Shown here: piece after piece, positions 10,801 through 24,805 of the stretch | How positions within the stretch are numbered: the first letter of the stretch is position 1 | Layout of the letters: every line of letters begins with the position of its first letter | Assembly (NCBI RefSeq): GCF_036898095.1 | Contig: NC_090744.1 | Span: 13,651,289 to 13,715,288, forward strand | DNA length: 64,000 nucleotides | Reading direction: 5' to 3' | Source of the DNA: Palaemon carinicauda | Lineage: Eukaryota; Arthropoda; Malacostraca; Decapoda; Palaemonidae | Notes under the pieces: generated by a model | What the model was told of the DNA's origin: nothing | Seen by the model: only the letters and a program-made list of their open reading frames with translations | Database searches by the model: none | Position numbers and translations under genes: made by a program

Positions 10801-13800
10801 GTCCAACTAGAAGTCCCCCCCCTCTATATCCAGTATTTTGTCCCCCTTCTCTATTCATGTCCAACTAGAAGTCCCCCCCCTCTATATCCAGTATTTTGTC
10901 CCCCTTCTCTATTCATGTCCAACTAGAAGTCCCCCCCCTCTATATCCAGTATTTTGTCCCCCTTCTCTATTCATGTCCAACTAGAAGTCCCCCCCCTCTA
11001 TATCCAGTATTTTGTCCCCCTTCTCTATTCATGTCCAACTAGAAGTCCCCCCCCTCTATATCCAGTATTTTGTCCCCCTTCTCTATTCATGTCCAACTAG
11101 AAGTCCCCCCCCTCTATATCCAGTATTTTGTCCCCCTTCTCTATTCATGTCCAACTAGAAGTCCCCCCCCTCTATATCCAGTATTTTGTCCCCCTTCTCT
11201 ATTCATGTCCAACTAGAAGTCCCCCCCCTCTATATCCAGTATTTTGTCCCCCTTCTCTATTCATGTCCAACTAGAAGTCCCCCCCCTCTATATCCAGTAT
11301 TTTGTCCCCCTTCTCTATTCATGTCCAACTAGAAGTCCCCCCCCTCTATATCCAGTATTTTGTCCCCCTTCTCTATTCATGTCCAACTAGAAGTCCCCCC
11401 CCCTCTATATCCAGTATTTTGTCCCCCTTCTCTATTCATGTCCAACTAGAAGTCCCCCCCCCTCTATATCCAGTATTTTGTCCCCCTTCTCTATTCATGT
11501 CCAACTAGAAGTCCCCCCCCTCTATATCCAGTATTTTGTCCCCCTTCTCTATTCATGTCCAACTAGAAGTCCCCCCCCTCTATATCCAGTATTTTGTCCC
11601 CCTTCTCTATTCATGTCCAACTAGAAGTCCCCCCCCTCTATATCCAGTATTTTGTCCCCCTTCTCTATTCATGTCCAACTAGAAGTCCCCCCCCCTCTAT
11701 ATCCAGTATTTTGTCCCCCTTCTCTATTCATGTCCAACTAGAAGTCCCCCCCCTCTATATCCAGTATTTTGTCCCCCTTCTCTATTCATGTCCAACTAGA
11801 AGTCCCCCCCCTCTATATCCAGTATTTTGTCCCCCTTCTCTATTCATGTCCAACTAGAAGTCCCCCCCCCTCTATATCCAGTATTTTGTCCCCCTTCTCT
11901 ATTCATGTCCAACTAGAAGTCCCCCCCTCTATATCCAGTATTTTGTCCCCCTTCTCTATTCATGTCCAACTAGAAGTCCCCCCCCCTCTATATCCAGTAT
12001 TTTGTCCCCCTTCTCTATTCATGTCCAACTAGAAGTCCCCCCCCCTCTATATCCAGTATTTTGTCCCCCTTCTCTATTCATGTCCAACTAGAAGTCCCCC
12101 CCCTCTATATCCAGTATTTTGTCCCCCTTCTCTATTCATGTCCAACTAGAAGTCCCCCCCTCTATATCCAGTATTTTGTCCCCCTTCTCTATTCATGTCC
12201 AACTAGAAGTCCCCCCCTCTATATCCAGTATTTTGTCCCCCTTCTCTATTCATGTCCAACTAGAAGTCCTCCCCCCCTCTATATCCAGTATTTTGTCCCC
12301 CTTCTCTATTCATGTCCAACTAGAAGTCCCCCCCCTCTATATCCAGTATTTTGTCCCCCTTCTCTATTCATGTCCAACTAGAAGTCCCCCCCTCTATATC
12401 CAGTATTTTGTCCCCCTTCTCTATTCATGTCCAACTAGAAGTCCCCCCCCTCTATATCCAGTATTTTGTCCCCCTTCTCTATTCATGTCCAACTAGAAGT
12501 CCCCCCCCCTCTATATCCAGTATTTTGTCCCCCTTCTCTATTCATGTCCAACTAGAAGTCCCCCCCCCTCTATATCCAGTATTTTGTCCCCCTTCTCTAT
12601 TCATGTCCAACTAGAAGTCCCCCCCCCTCTATATCCAGTATTTTGTCCCCCTTCTCTATTCATGTCCAACTAGAAGTCCCCCCCCCTCTATATCCAGTAT
12701 TTTGTCCCCCTTCTCTATTCATGTCCAACTAGAAGTCCCCCCCTCTATATCCAGTATTTTGTCCCCCTTCTCTATTCATGTCCAACTAGAAGTCCCCCCC
12801 CTCTATATCCAGTATTTTGTCCCCCTTCTCTATTCATGTCCAACTAGAAGTCCCCCCCCCTCTATATCCAGTATTTTGTCCCCCTTCTCTATTCATGTCC
12901 AACTAGAAGTCCCCCCCCCCTCTATATCCAGTATTTTGTCCCCCTTCTCTATTCATGTCCAACTAGAAGTCCCCCCCCCTCTATATCCAGTATTTTGTCC
13001 CCCTTCTCTATTCATGTCCAACTAGAAGTCCCCCCCCTCTATATCCAGTATTTTGTCCCCCTTCTCTATTCATGTCCAACTAGAAGTCCCCCCCCTCTAT
13101 ATCCAGTATTTTGTCCCCCTTCTCTATTCATGTCCAACTAGAAGTCCCCCCCCCTCTATATCCAGTATTTTGTCCCCCTTCTCTATTCATGTCCAACTAG
13201 AAGTCCCCCCCCCTCTATATCCAGTATTTTGTCCCCCTTCTCTATTCATGTCCAACTAGAAGTCCCCCCCCCTCTATATCCAGTATTTTGTCCCCCTTCT
13301 CTATTCATGTCCAACTAGAAGTCCCCCCCCCTCTATATCCAGTATTTTGTCCCCCTTCTCTATTCATGTCCAACTAGAAGTCCCCCCCCCTCTATATCCA
13401 GTATTTTGTCCCCCTTCTCTATTCATGTCCAACTAGAAGTCCCCCCCCCTCTATATCCAGTATTTTGTCCCCCTTCTCTATTCATGTCCAACTAGAAGTC
13501 CCCCCCCTCTATATCCAGTATTTTGTCCCCCTTCTCTATTCATGTCCAACTAGAAGTCCCCCCCCCTCTATATCCAGTATTTTGTCCCCCTTCTCTATTC
13601 ATGTCCAACTAGAAGTCCCCCCCCTCTATATCCAGTATTTTGTCCCCCTTCTCTATTCATGTCCAACTAGAAGTCCCCCCCTCTATATCCAGTATTTTGT
13701 CCCCCTTCTCTATTCATGTCCAACTAGAAGTCCCCCCCCCTCTATATCCAGTATTTTGTCCCCCTTCTCTATTCATGTCCAACTAGAAGTCCCCCCCCCT

Positions 13801-13814
13801 CTATATCCAGTATT

Positions 13815-14160
13815 TTGTCCCCCTTCTCTATTCATGTCCAACTAGAAGTCCCCCCCCTCTATATCCAGTATTTTGTCCCCCTTCTCTATTCATGTCCAAC
13901 TAGAAGTCCCCCCCCCTCTATATCCAGTATTTTGTCCCCCTTCTCTATTCATGTCCAACTAGAAGTCCCCCCCCTCTATATCCAGTATTTTGTCCCCCTT
14001 CTCTATTCATGTCCAACTAGAAGTCCCCCCCCCTCTATATCCAGTATTTTGTCCCCCTTCTCTATTCATGTCCAACTAGAAGTCCCCCCCCTCTATATCC
14101 AGTATTTTGTCCCCCTTCTCTATTCATGTCCAACTAGAAGTCCCCCCCCCTCTATATCCA
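13815..14160. repeat. C8/C9 alternating dimer (117-bp higher-order repeat)
   Basis: Here the C tract alternates 8, 9, 8, 9, 8, 9, so the effective repeat is a 58 + 59 bp dimer. The bodies are canonical. It is a small higher-order block visible only through tract length. Confidence 0.65.
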
Positions 14161-17100
14161 GTATTTTGTCCCCCTTCTCTATTCATGTCCAACTAGAAGT
14201 CCCCCCCCCCTCTATATCCAGTATTTTGTCCCCCTTCTCTATTCATGTCCAACTAGAAGTCCCCCCCTCTATATCCAGTATTTTGTCCCCCTTCTCTATT
14301 CATGTCCAACTAGAAGTCCCCCCCCCTCTATATCCAGTATTTTGTCCCCCTTCTCTATTCATGTCCAACTAGAAGTCCTCCCCCCCTCTATATCCAGTAT
14401 TTTGTCCCCCTTCTCTATTCATGTCCAACTAGAAGTCCCCCCCCCTCTATATCCAGTATTTTGTCCCCCTTCTCTATTCATGTCCAACTATAAGTTTCCT
14501 CCCCCCCTCTATATCCAGTATTTTGTCCCCCTTCTCTATTCATGTCCAACTAGAAGTCCCCCCCCCTCTATATCCAGTATTTTGTCCCCCTTCTCTATTC
14601 ATGTCCAACTAGAAGTCCCCCCCCTCTATATCCAGTATTTTGTCCCCCTTCTCTATTCATGTCCAACTAGAAGTCCCCCCCCCTCTATATCCAGTATTTT
14701 GTCCCCCTTCTCTATTCATGTCCAACTAGAAGTTTCCTCCCCCCCCTCTATATCCAGTATTTTGTCCCCCTTCTCTATTCATGTCCAACTAGAAGTCCCC
14801 CCCCCTCTATATCCAGTATTTTGTCCCCCTTCTCTATTCATGTCCAACTAGAAGTCCCCCCCCTCTATATCCAGTATTTTGTCCCCCTTCTCTATTCATG
14901 TCCAACTAGAAGTCCCCCCCCCTCTATATCCAGTATTTTGTCCCCCTTCTCTATTCATGTCCAACTAGAAGTTTCCCCCCCCTCTATATCCAGTATTTTG
15001 TCCCCCTTCTCTATTCATGTCCAACTAGAAGTCCCCCCCCTCTATATCCAGTATTTTGTCCCCCTTCTCTATTCATGTCTAATTATAAGTTTCCTCCCCC
15101 CCCTCTATATCCAGTATTTTGTCCCCCTTCTCTATTCATGTCCAACTAGAAGTCCCCCCCCCTCTATATCCAGTATTTTGTCCCCCTTCTCTATTCATGT
15201 CCAACTAGAAGTCCCCCCCCTCTATATCCAGTATTTTGTCCCCCTTCTCTATTCATGTCCAACTAGAAGTCCCCCCCCCTCTATATCCAGTATTTTGTCC
15301 CCCTTCTCTATTCATGTCCAACTATAAGTTTCCTCCCCCCCTCTATATCCAGTATTTTGTCCCCCTTCTCTATTCATGTCCAACTAGAAGTCCCCCCCCT
15401 CTATATCCAGTATTTTGTCCCCCTTCTCTATTCATGTCCAACTAGAAGTCCCCCCCCTCTATATCCAGTATTTTGTCCCCCTTCTCTATTCATGTCCAAC
15501 TAGAAGTCCCCCCCTCTATATCCAGTATTTTGTCCCCCTTCTCTATTCATGTCCAACTAGAAGTCCCCCCCCTCTATATCCAGTATTTTGTCCCCCTTCT
15601 CTATTCATGTCCAACTAGAAGTCCCCCCCCCTCTATATCCAGTATTTTGTCCCCCTTCTCTATTCATGTCCAACTAGAAGTCCCCCCCCTCTATATCCAG
15701 TATTTTGTCCCCCTTCTCTATTCATGTCCAACTAGAAGTCCCCCCCCCTCTATATCCAGTATTTTGTCCCCCTTCTCTATTCATGTCCAACTAGAAGTCC
15801 CCCCCCTCTATATCCAGTATTTTGTCCCCCTTCTCTATTCATGTCCAACTAGAAGTCCCCCCCCTCTATATCCAGTATTTTGTCCCCCTTCTCTATTCAT
15901 GTCCAACTAGAAGTCCCCCCCTCTATATCCAGTATTTTGTCCCCCTTCTCTATTCATGTCCAACTAGAAGTCCCCCCCCTCTATATCCAGTATTTTGTCC
16001 CCCTTCTCTATTCATGTCCAACTAGAAGTCCCCCCCCCTCTATATCCAGTATTTTGTCCCCCTTCTCTATTCATGTCCAACTAGAAGTCCCCCCCCTCTA
16101 TATCCAGTATTTTGTCCCCCTTCTCTATTCATGTCCAACTAGAAGTCCCCCCCTCTATATCCAGTATTTTGTCCCCCTTCTCTATTCATGTCCAACTAGA
16201 AGTCCTCCCCCCCTCTATATCCAGTATTTTGTCCCCCTTCTCTATTCATGTCCAACTAGAAGTCCCCCCCCTCTATATCCAGTATTTTGTCCCCCTTCTC
16301 TATTCATGTCCAACTAGAAGTCCCCCCCTCTATATCCAGTATTTTGTCCCCCTTCTCTATTCATGTCCAACTAGAAGTCCCCCCCCTCTATATCCAGTAT
16401 TTTGTCCCCCTTCTCTATTCATGTCCAACTAGAAGTCCCCCCCTCTATATCCAGTATTTTGTCCCCCTTCTCTATTCATGTCCAACTAGAAGTCCTCCCC
16501 CCCTCTATATCCAGTATTTTGTCCCCCTTCTCTATTCATGTCCAATTATAAGTTTCCTCCCCCCCTCTATATCCAGTATTTTGTCCCCCTTCTCTATTCA
16601 TGTCCAACTAGAAGTCCCCCCCTCTATATCCAGTATTTTGTCCCCCTTCTCTATTCATGTCCAACTAGAAGTCCCCCCCCCTCTATATCCAGTATTTTGT
16701 CCCCCTTCTCTATTCATGTCCAACTAGAAGTCCCCCCCCTCTATATCCAGTATTTTGTCCCCCTTCTCTATTCATGTCCAACTAGAAGTCCCCCCCCCTC
16801 TATATCCAGTATTTTGTCCCCCTTCTCTATTCATGTCCAACTAGAAGTCCTCCCCCCCTCTATATCCAGTATTTTGTCCCCCTTCTCTATTCATGTCCAA
16901 CTAGAAGTCCCCCCCTCTATATCCAGTATTTTGTCCCCCTTCTCTATTCATGTCCAACTAGAAGTCCCCCCCCTCTATATCCAGTATTTTGTCCCCCTTC
17001 TCTATTCATGTCCAACTAGAAGTCCTCCCCCCCTCTATATCCAGTATTTTGTCCCCCTTCTCTATTCATGTCCAACTAGAAGTCCCCCCCCTCTATATCC

Positions 17101-19649
17101 AGTATTTTGTCCCCCTTCTCTATTCATGTCCAACTAAGTCCCCCCCCCTCTATATCCAGTATTTTGTCCCCCTTCTCTATTCATGTCCAACTAGAAGTCC
17201 CCCCCCTCTATATCCAGTATTTTGTCCCCCTTCTCTATTCATGTCCAACTAGAAGTCCTCCCCCCCTCTATATCCAGTATTTTGTCCCCCTTCTCTATTC
17301 ATGTCCAACTAGAAGTCCCCCCCCTCTATATCCAGTATTTTGTCCCCCTTCTCTATTCATGTCCAACTATAAGTCCCCCCCCTCTATATCCAGTATTTTG
17401 TCCCCCTTCTCTATTCATGTCCAACTAGAAGTCCCCCCCCTCTATATCCAGTATTTTGTCCCCCTTCTCTATTCATGTCCAACTATAAGTTTCCTCCCCC
17501 CCTCTATATCCAGTATTTTGTCCCCCTTCTCTATTCATGTCCAACTAGAAGTCCCCCCCCTCTATATCCAGTATTTTGTCCCCCTTCTCTATTCATGTCC
17601 AACTAGAAGTCCCCCCCCTCTATATCCAGTATTTTGTCCCCCTTCTCTATTCATGTCCAACTAGAAGTCCCCCCCTCTATATCCAGTATTTTGTCCCCCT
17701 TCTCTATTCATGTCTAATTATAAGTTTCCCCCCCCTCTATATCCAGTATTTTGTCCCCCTTCTCTATTCATGTCCAACTAGAAGTCCCCCCCCTCTATAT
17801 CCAGTATTTTGTCCCCCTTCTCTATTCATGTCCAACTATAAGTTTCCTCCCCCCCCTCTATATCCAGTATTTTGTCCCCCTTCTCTATTCATGTCCAACT
17901 AGAAGTCCCCCCCCTCTATATCCAGTATTTTGTCCCCCTTCTCTATTCATGTCCAACTAGAAGTCCCCCCCCTCTATATCCAGTATTTTGTCCCCCTTCT
18001 CTATTCATGTCCAACTAGAAGTCCCCCCCCCTCTATATCCAGTATTTTGTCCCCCTTCTCTATTCATGTCTAATTATAAGTTTCCCCCCCCCTCTATATC
18101 CAGTATTTTGTCCCCCTTCTCTATTCATGTCCAACTAGAAGTCCCCCCCTCTATATCCAGTATTTTGTCCCCCTTCTCTATTCATGTCCAACTAGAAGTC
18201 CTCCCCCCCTCTATATCCAGTATTTTGTCCCCCTTCTCTATTCATGTCCAACTAGAAGTCCCCCCCTCTATATCCAGTATTTTGTCCCCCTTCTCTATTC
18301 ATGTCCAACTAGAAGTCCCCCCCCTCTATATCCAGTATTTTGTCCCCCTTCTCTATTCATGTCCAACTAGAAGTCCCCCCCCCTCTATATCCAGTATTTT
18401 GTCCCCCTTCTCTATTCATGTCCAACTAGAAGTCCCCCCCCCTCTATATCCAGTATTTTGTCCCCCTTCTCTATTCATGTCCAACTAGAAGTCCTCCCCC
18501 CCTCTATATCCAGTATTTTGTCCCCCTTCTCTATTCATGTCCAACTAGAAGTCCCCCCCCCTCTATATCCAGTATTTTGTCCCCCTTCTCTATTCATGTC
18601 CAACTAGAAGTCCCCCCCCCTCTATATCCAGTATTTTGTCCCCCTTCTCTATTCATGTCCAACTAGAAGTCCCCCCCTCTATATCCAGTATTTTGTCCCC
18701 CTTCTCTATTCATGTCCAACTAGAAGTCCCCCCCCTCTATATCCAGTATTTTGTCCCCCTTCTCTATTCATGTCCAACTATAAGTCCTCCCCCCCTCTAT
18801 ATCCAGTATTTTGTCCCCCTTCTCTATTCATGTCCAACTAGAAGTCCCCCCCCCTCTATATCCAGTATTTTGTCCCCCTTCTCTATTCATGTCCAACTAG
18901 AAGTCCCCCCCTCTATATCCAGTATTTTGTCCCCCTTCTCTATTCATGTCCAACTAGAAGTCCTCCCCCCCTCTATATCCAGTATTTTGTCCCCCTTCTC
19001 TATTCATGTCCAACTAGAAGTCCCCCCCTCTATATCCAGTATTTTGTCCCCCTTCTCTATTCATGTCCAACTAGAAGTCCCCCCCTCTATATCCAGTATT
19101 TTGTCCCCCTTCTCTATTCATGTCCAACTAGAAGTCCCCCCCCCTCTATATCCAGTATTTTGTCCCCCTTCTCTATTCATGTCCAACTAGAAGTCCCCCC
19201 CTCTATATCCAGTATTTTGTCCCCCTTCTCTATTCATGTCCAACTAGAAGTCCTCCCCCCCTCTATATCCAGTATTTTGTCCCCCTTCTCTATTCATGTC
19301 TAATTATAAGTTTCCTCCCCCCCTCTATATCCAGTATTTTGTCCCCCTTCTCTATTCATGTCCAACTAGAAGTCCCCCCCTCTATATCCAGTATTTTGTC
19401 CCCCTTCTCTATTCATGTCCAACTAGAAGTCCCCCCCTCTATATCCAGTATTTTGTCCCCCTTCTCTATTCATGTCCAACTAGAAGTCCCCCCCTCTATA
19501 TCCAGTATTTTGTCCCCCTTCTCTATTCATGTCCAACTAGAAGTCCCCCCCTCTATATCCAGTATTTTGTCCCCCTTCTCTATTCATGTCCAACTAGAAG
19601 TCCCCCCCCCTCTATATCCAGTATTTTGTCCCCCTTCTCTATTCATGTC

Positions 19650-20190
19650 TAATTATAAGTTTCCTCCCCCTCTATATCCAGTATTTTGTCCCCCTTCTCT
19701 ATTCATGTCCAACTAGAAGTCCCCCCCCTCTATATCCAGTATTTTGTCCCCCTTCTCTATTCATGTCTAATTATAAGTTTCCTCCCCCTCTATATCCAGT
19801 ATTTTGTCCCCCTTCTCTATTCATGTCCAACTAGAAGTCCCCCCCCTCTATATCCAGTATTTTGTCCCCCTTCTCTATTCATGTCTAATTATAAGTTTCC
19901 TCCCCCCCTCTATATCCAGTATTTTGTCCCCCTTCTCTATTCATGTCCAACTAGAAGTCCCCCCCCCTCTATATCCAGTATTTTGTCCCCCTTCTCTATT
20001 CATGTCTAATTATAAGTTTCCTCCCCCTCTATATCCAGTATTTTGTCCCCCTTCTCTATTCATGTCCAACTAGAAGTCCCCCCCCTCTATATCCAGTATT
20101 TTGTCCCCCTTCTCTATTCATGTCTAATTATAAGTTTCCTCCCCCTCTATATCCAGTATTTTGTCCCCCTTCTCTATTCATGTCCAACTA
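19650..20190. repeat. Dimeric higher-order repeat of diverged and canonical units
   Basis: Diverged units (TAATTATAAGTTTCCT) start at 19650, 19768, 19886, 20007 and 20125, spaced 118, 118, 121 and 118 bp, with one canonical unit between each pair. Four of the five share the shortened CCTCCCCCTCTAT junction; the middle one has a longer C run. The block looks like an AB dimer amplified about five times. Confidence 0.85.
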
Positions 20191-23100
20191 GAAGTCCCCC
20201 CCCTCTATATCCAGTATTTTGTCCCCCTTCTCTATTCATGTCCAACTAGAAGTCCTCCCCCTCTATATCCAGTATTTTGTCCCCCTTCTCTATTCATGTC
20301 CAACTAGAAGTCCCCCCCCTCTATATCCAGTATTTTGTCCCCCTTCTCTATTCATGTCCAACTAGAAGTCCCCCCCTCTATATCCAGTATTTTGTCCCCC
20401 TTCTCTATTCATGTCCAACTAGAAGTCCCCCCCCTCTATATCCAGTATTTTGTCCCCCTTCTCTATTCATGTCCAACTAGAAGTCCTCCCCCCCCTCTAT
20501 ATCCAGTATTTTGTCCCCCTTCTCTATTCATGTCCAACTAGAAGTCCCCCCCCTCTATATCCAGTATTTTGTCCCCCTTCTCTATTCATGTCCAACTAGA
20601 AGTCCCCCCCCTCTATATCCAGTATTTTGTCCCCCTTCTCTATTCATGTCCAACTAGAAGTCCCCCCCTCTATATCCAGTATTTTGTCCCCCTTCTCTAT
20701 TCATGTCCAACTAGAAGTCCCCCCCCTCTATATCCAGTATTTTGTCCCCCTTCTCTATTCATGTCCAACTAGAAGTCCCCCCCTCTATATCCAGTATTTT
20801 GTCCCCCTTCTCTATTCATGTCCAACTAGAAGTCCCCCCCCTCTATATCCAGTATTTTGTCCCCCTTCTCTATTCATGTCCAACTAGAAGTCCCCCCCTC
20901 TATATCCAGTATTTTGTCCCCCTTCTCTATTCATGTCCAACTAGAAGTCCCCCCCTCTATATCCAGTATTTTGTCCCCCTTCTCTATTCATGTCCAACTA
21001 GAAGTCCCCCCCTCTATATCCAGTATTTTGTCCCCCTTCTCTATTCATGTCCAACTAGAAGTCCCCCCCCTCTATATCCAGTATTTTGTCCCCCTTCTCT
21101 ATTCATGTCCAACTAGAAGTCCCCCCCTCTATATCCAGTATTTTGTCCCCCTTCTCTATTCATGTCCAACTAGAAGTCCCCCCCCCTCTATATCCAGTAT
21201 TTTGTCCCCCTTCTCTATTCATGTCCAACTAGAAGTCCTCCCCCCCTCTATATCCAGTATTTTGTCCCCCTTCTCTATTCATGTCCAACTAGAAGTCCCC
21301 CCCCCTCTATATCCAGTATTTTGTCCCCCTTCTCTATTCATGTCCAACTAGAAGTCCCCCCCCTCTATATCCAGTATTTTGTCCCCCTTCTCTATTCATG
21401 TCCAACTAGAAGTCCCCCCCCCTCTATATCCAGTATTTTGTCCCCCTTCTCTATTCATGTCCAACTAGAAGTCCTCCCCCCCTCTATATCCAGTATTTTG
21501 TCCCCCTTCTCTATTCATGTCCAACTAGAAGTCCCCCCCCTCTATATCCAGTATTTTGTCCCCCTTCTCTATTCATGTCCAACTAGAAGTCCCCCCCCCT
21601 CTATATCCAGTATTTTGTCCCCCTTCTCTATTCATGTCCAACTAGAAGTCCCCCCCCTCTATATCCAGTATTTTGTCCCCCTTCTCTATTCATGTCCAAC
21701 TAGAAGTCCCCCCCTCTATATCCAGTATTTTGTCCCCCTTCTCTATTCATGTCCAACTAGAAGTCCCCCCCTCTATATCCAGTATTTTGTCCCCCTTCTC
21801 TATTCATGTCCAACTAGAAGTCCCCCCCCTCTATATCCAGTATTTTGTCCCCCTTCTCTATTCATGTCCAACTAGAAGTCCCCCCCCCTCTATATCCAGT
21901 ATTTTGTCCCCCTTCTCTATTCATGTCCAACTAGAAGTCCCCCCCCCTCTATATCCAGTATTTTGTCCCCCTTCTCTATTCATGTCCAACTAGAAGTCCC
22001 CCCCCCTCTATATCCAGTATTTTGTCCCCCTTCTCTATTCATGTCCAACTAGAAGTCCCCCCCCTCTATATCCAGTATTTTGTCCCCCTTCTCTATTCAT
22101 GTCCAACTAGAAGTCCCCCCCCCTCTATATCCAGTATTTTGTCCCCCTTCTCTATTCATGTCCAACTAGAAGTCCCCCCCCCTCTATATCCAGTATTTTG
22201 TCCCCCTTCTCTATTCATGTCCAACTAGAAGTCCCCCCCTCTATATCCAGTATTTTGTCCCCCTTCTCTATTCATGTCCAACTAGAAGTCCCCCCCTCTA
22301 TATCCAGTATTTTGTCCCCCTTCTCTATTCATGTCCAACTAGAAGTCCCCCCCTCTATATCCAGTATTTTGTCCCCCTTCTCTATTCATGTCCAACTAGA
22401 AGTCCCCCCCCTCTATATCCAGTATTTTGTCCCCCTTCTCTATTCATGTCCAACTAGAAGTCCCCCCCCTCTATATCCAGTATTTTGTCCCCCTTCTCTA
22501 TTCATGTCCAACTAGAAGTCCCCCCCCCTCTATATCCAGTATTTTGTCCCCCTTCTCTATTCATGTCCAACTAGAAGTCCCCCCCCTCTATATCCAGTAT
22601 TTTGTCCCCCTTCTCTATTCATGTCCAACTAGAAGTCCCCCCCCCTCTATATCCAGTATTTTGTCCCCCTTCTCTATTCATGTCCAACTAGAAGTCCCCC
22701 CCTCTATATCCAGTATTTTGTCCCCCTTCTCTATTCATGTCCAACTAGAAGTCCCCCCCCTCTATATCCAGTATTTTGTCCCCCTTCTCTATTCATGTCC
22801 AATTATAAGTTTCCTCCCCCCCTCTATATCCAGTATTTTGTCCCCCTTCTCTATTCATGTCCAACTAGAAGTCCCCCCCCCTCTATATCCAGTATTTTGT
22901 CCCCCTTCTCTATTCATGTCCAACTAGAAGTCCCCCCTCTATATCCAGTATTTTGTCCCCCTTCTCTATTCATGTCCAACTAGAAGTCCCCCCCCCTCTA
23001 TATCCAGTATTTTGTCCCCCTTCTCTATTCATGTCCAACTAGAAGTCCCCCCCCTCTATATCCAGTATTTTGTCCCCCTTCTCTATTCATGTCCAACTAG

Positions 23101-23220
23101 AAGTCCCCCCCCCTCTATATCCAGTATTTTGTCCCCCTTCTCTATTCATGTCCAACTAGAAGTCCTCCCCCCCTCTATATCCAGTATTTTGTCCCCCTTC
23201 TCTATTCATGTCCAACTAGA

Positions 23221-23700
23221 AGTCCCCCCCCCTCTATATCCAGTATTTTGTCCCCCTTCTCTATTCATGTCCAACTAGAAGTCCCCCCCCTCTATATCCA
23301 GTATTTTGTCCCCCTTCTCTATTCATGTCCAACTAGAAGTCCCCCCCCTCTATATCCAGTATTTTGTCCCCCTTCTCTATTCATGTCCAACTAGAAGTCC
23401 CCCCCTCTATATCCAGTATTTTGTCCCCCTTCTCTATTCATGTCCAACTAGAAGTCCCCCCCTCTATATCCAGTATTTTGTCCCCCTTCTCTATTCATGT
23501 CCAACTAGAAGTCCCCCCCCTCTATATCCAGTATTTTGTCCCCCTTCTCTATTCATGTCCAACTAGAAGTCCCCCCCTCTATATCCAGTATTTTGTCCCC
23601 CTTCTCTATTCATGTCCAACTAGAAGTCCCCCCCCTCTATATCCAGTATTTTGTCCCCCTTCTCTATTCATGTCCAACTAGAAGTCCCCCCCCTCTATAT
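23221..23700. repeat. Nine-unit C-length motif, copy 1
   Basis: Successive C-tract lengths read 9, 8, 8, 7, 7, 8, 7, 8, 8. The same nine-unit series appears about 1,103 bp (19 units) downstream, starting near 24329. The next unit differs between the copies (C9 here, CCTC7 there), which marks the end of the match. Confidence 0.65.
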
Positions 23701-24328
23701 CCAGTATTTTGTCCCCCTTCTCTATTCATGTCCAACTAGAAGTCCCCCCCCCTCTATATCCAGTATTTTGTCCCCCTTCTCTATTCATGTCCAACTAGAA
23801 GTCCCCCCCCTCTATATCCAGTATTTTGTCCCCCTTCTCTATTCATGTCCAACTAGAAGTCCCCCCCCCTCTATATCCAGTATTTTGTCCCCCTTCTCTA
23901 TTCATGTCCAACTAGAAGTCCCCCCCCCTCTATATCCAGTATTTTGTCCCCCTTCTCTATTCATGTCCAACTAGAAGTCCCCCCCCTCTATATCCAGTAT
24001 TTTGTCCCCCTTCTCTATTCATGTCCAACTAGAAGTCCCCCCCCCTCTATATCCAGTATTTTGTCCCCCTTCTCTATTCATGTCCAACTAGAAGTCCCCC
24101 CCTCTATATCCAGTATTTTGTCCCCCTTCTCTATTCATGTCCAACTAGAAGTCCCCCCCTCTATATCCAGTATTTTGTCCCCCTTCTCTATTCATGTCCA
24201 ACTAGAAGTCCCCCCCCCTCTATATCCAGTATTTTGTCCCCCTTCTCTATTCATGTCCAACTAGAAGTCCCCCCCCTCTATATCCAGTATTTTGTCCCCC
24301 TTCTCTATTCATGTCCAACTAGAAGTCC

Positions 24329-24805
24329 CCCCCCCTCTATATCCAGTATTTTGTCCCCCTTCTCTATTCATGTCCAACTAGAAGTCCCCCCCCTCTATAT
24401 CCAGTATTTTGTCCCCCTTCTCTATTCATGTCCAACTAGAAGTCCCCCCCCTCTATATCCAGTATTTTGTCCCCCTTCTCTATTCATGTCCAACTAGAAG
24501 TCCCCCCCTCTATATCCAGTATTTTGTCCCCCTTCTCTATTCATGTCCAACTAGAAGTCCCCCCCTCTATATCCAGTATTTTGTCCCCCTTCTCTATTCA
24601 TGTCCAACTAGAAGTCCCCCCCCTCTATATCCAGTATTTTGTCCCCCTTCTCTATTCATGTCCAACTAGAAGTCCCCCCCTCTATATCCAGTATTTTGTC
24701 CCCCTTCTCTATTCATGTCCAACTAGAAGTCCCCCCCCTCTATATCCAGTATTTTGTCCCCCTTCTCTATTCATGTCCAACTAGAAGTCCCCCCCCTCTA
24801 TATCC
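24329..24805. repeat. Nine-unit C-length motif, copy 2
   Basis: The C-tract series 9, 8, 8, 7, 7, 8, 7, 8, 8 matches the copy starting near 23221. With nine units of matching order, duplication of a 19-unit block is more likely than chance, although this motif is built from the commonest lengths. Confidence 0.65.
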
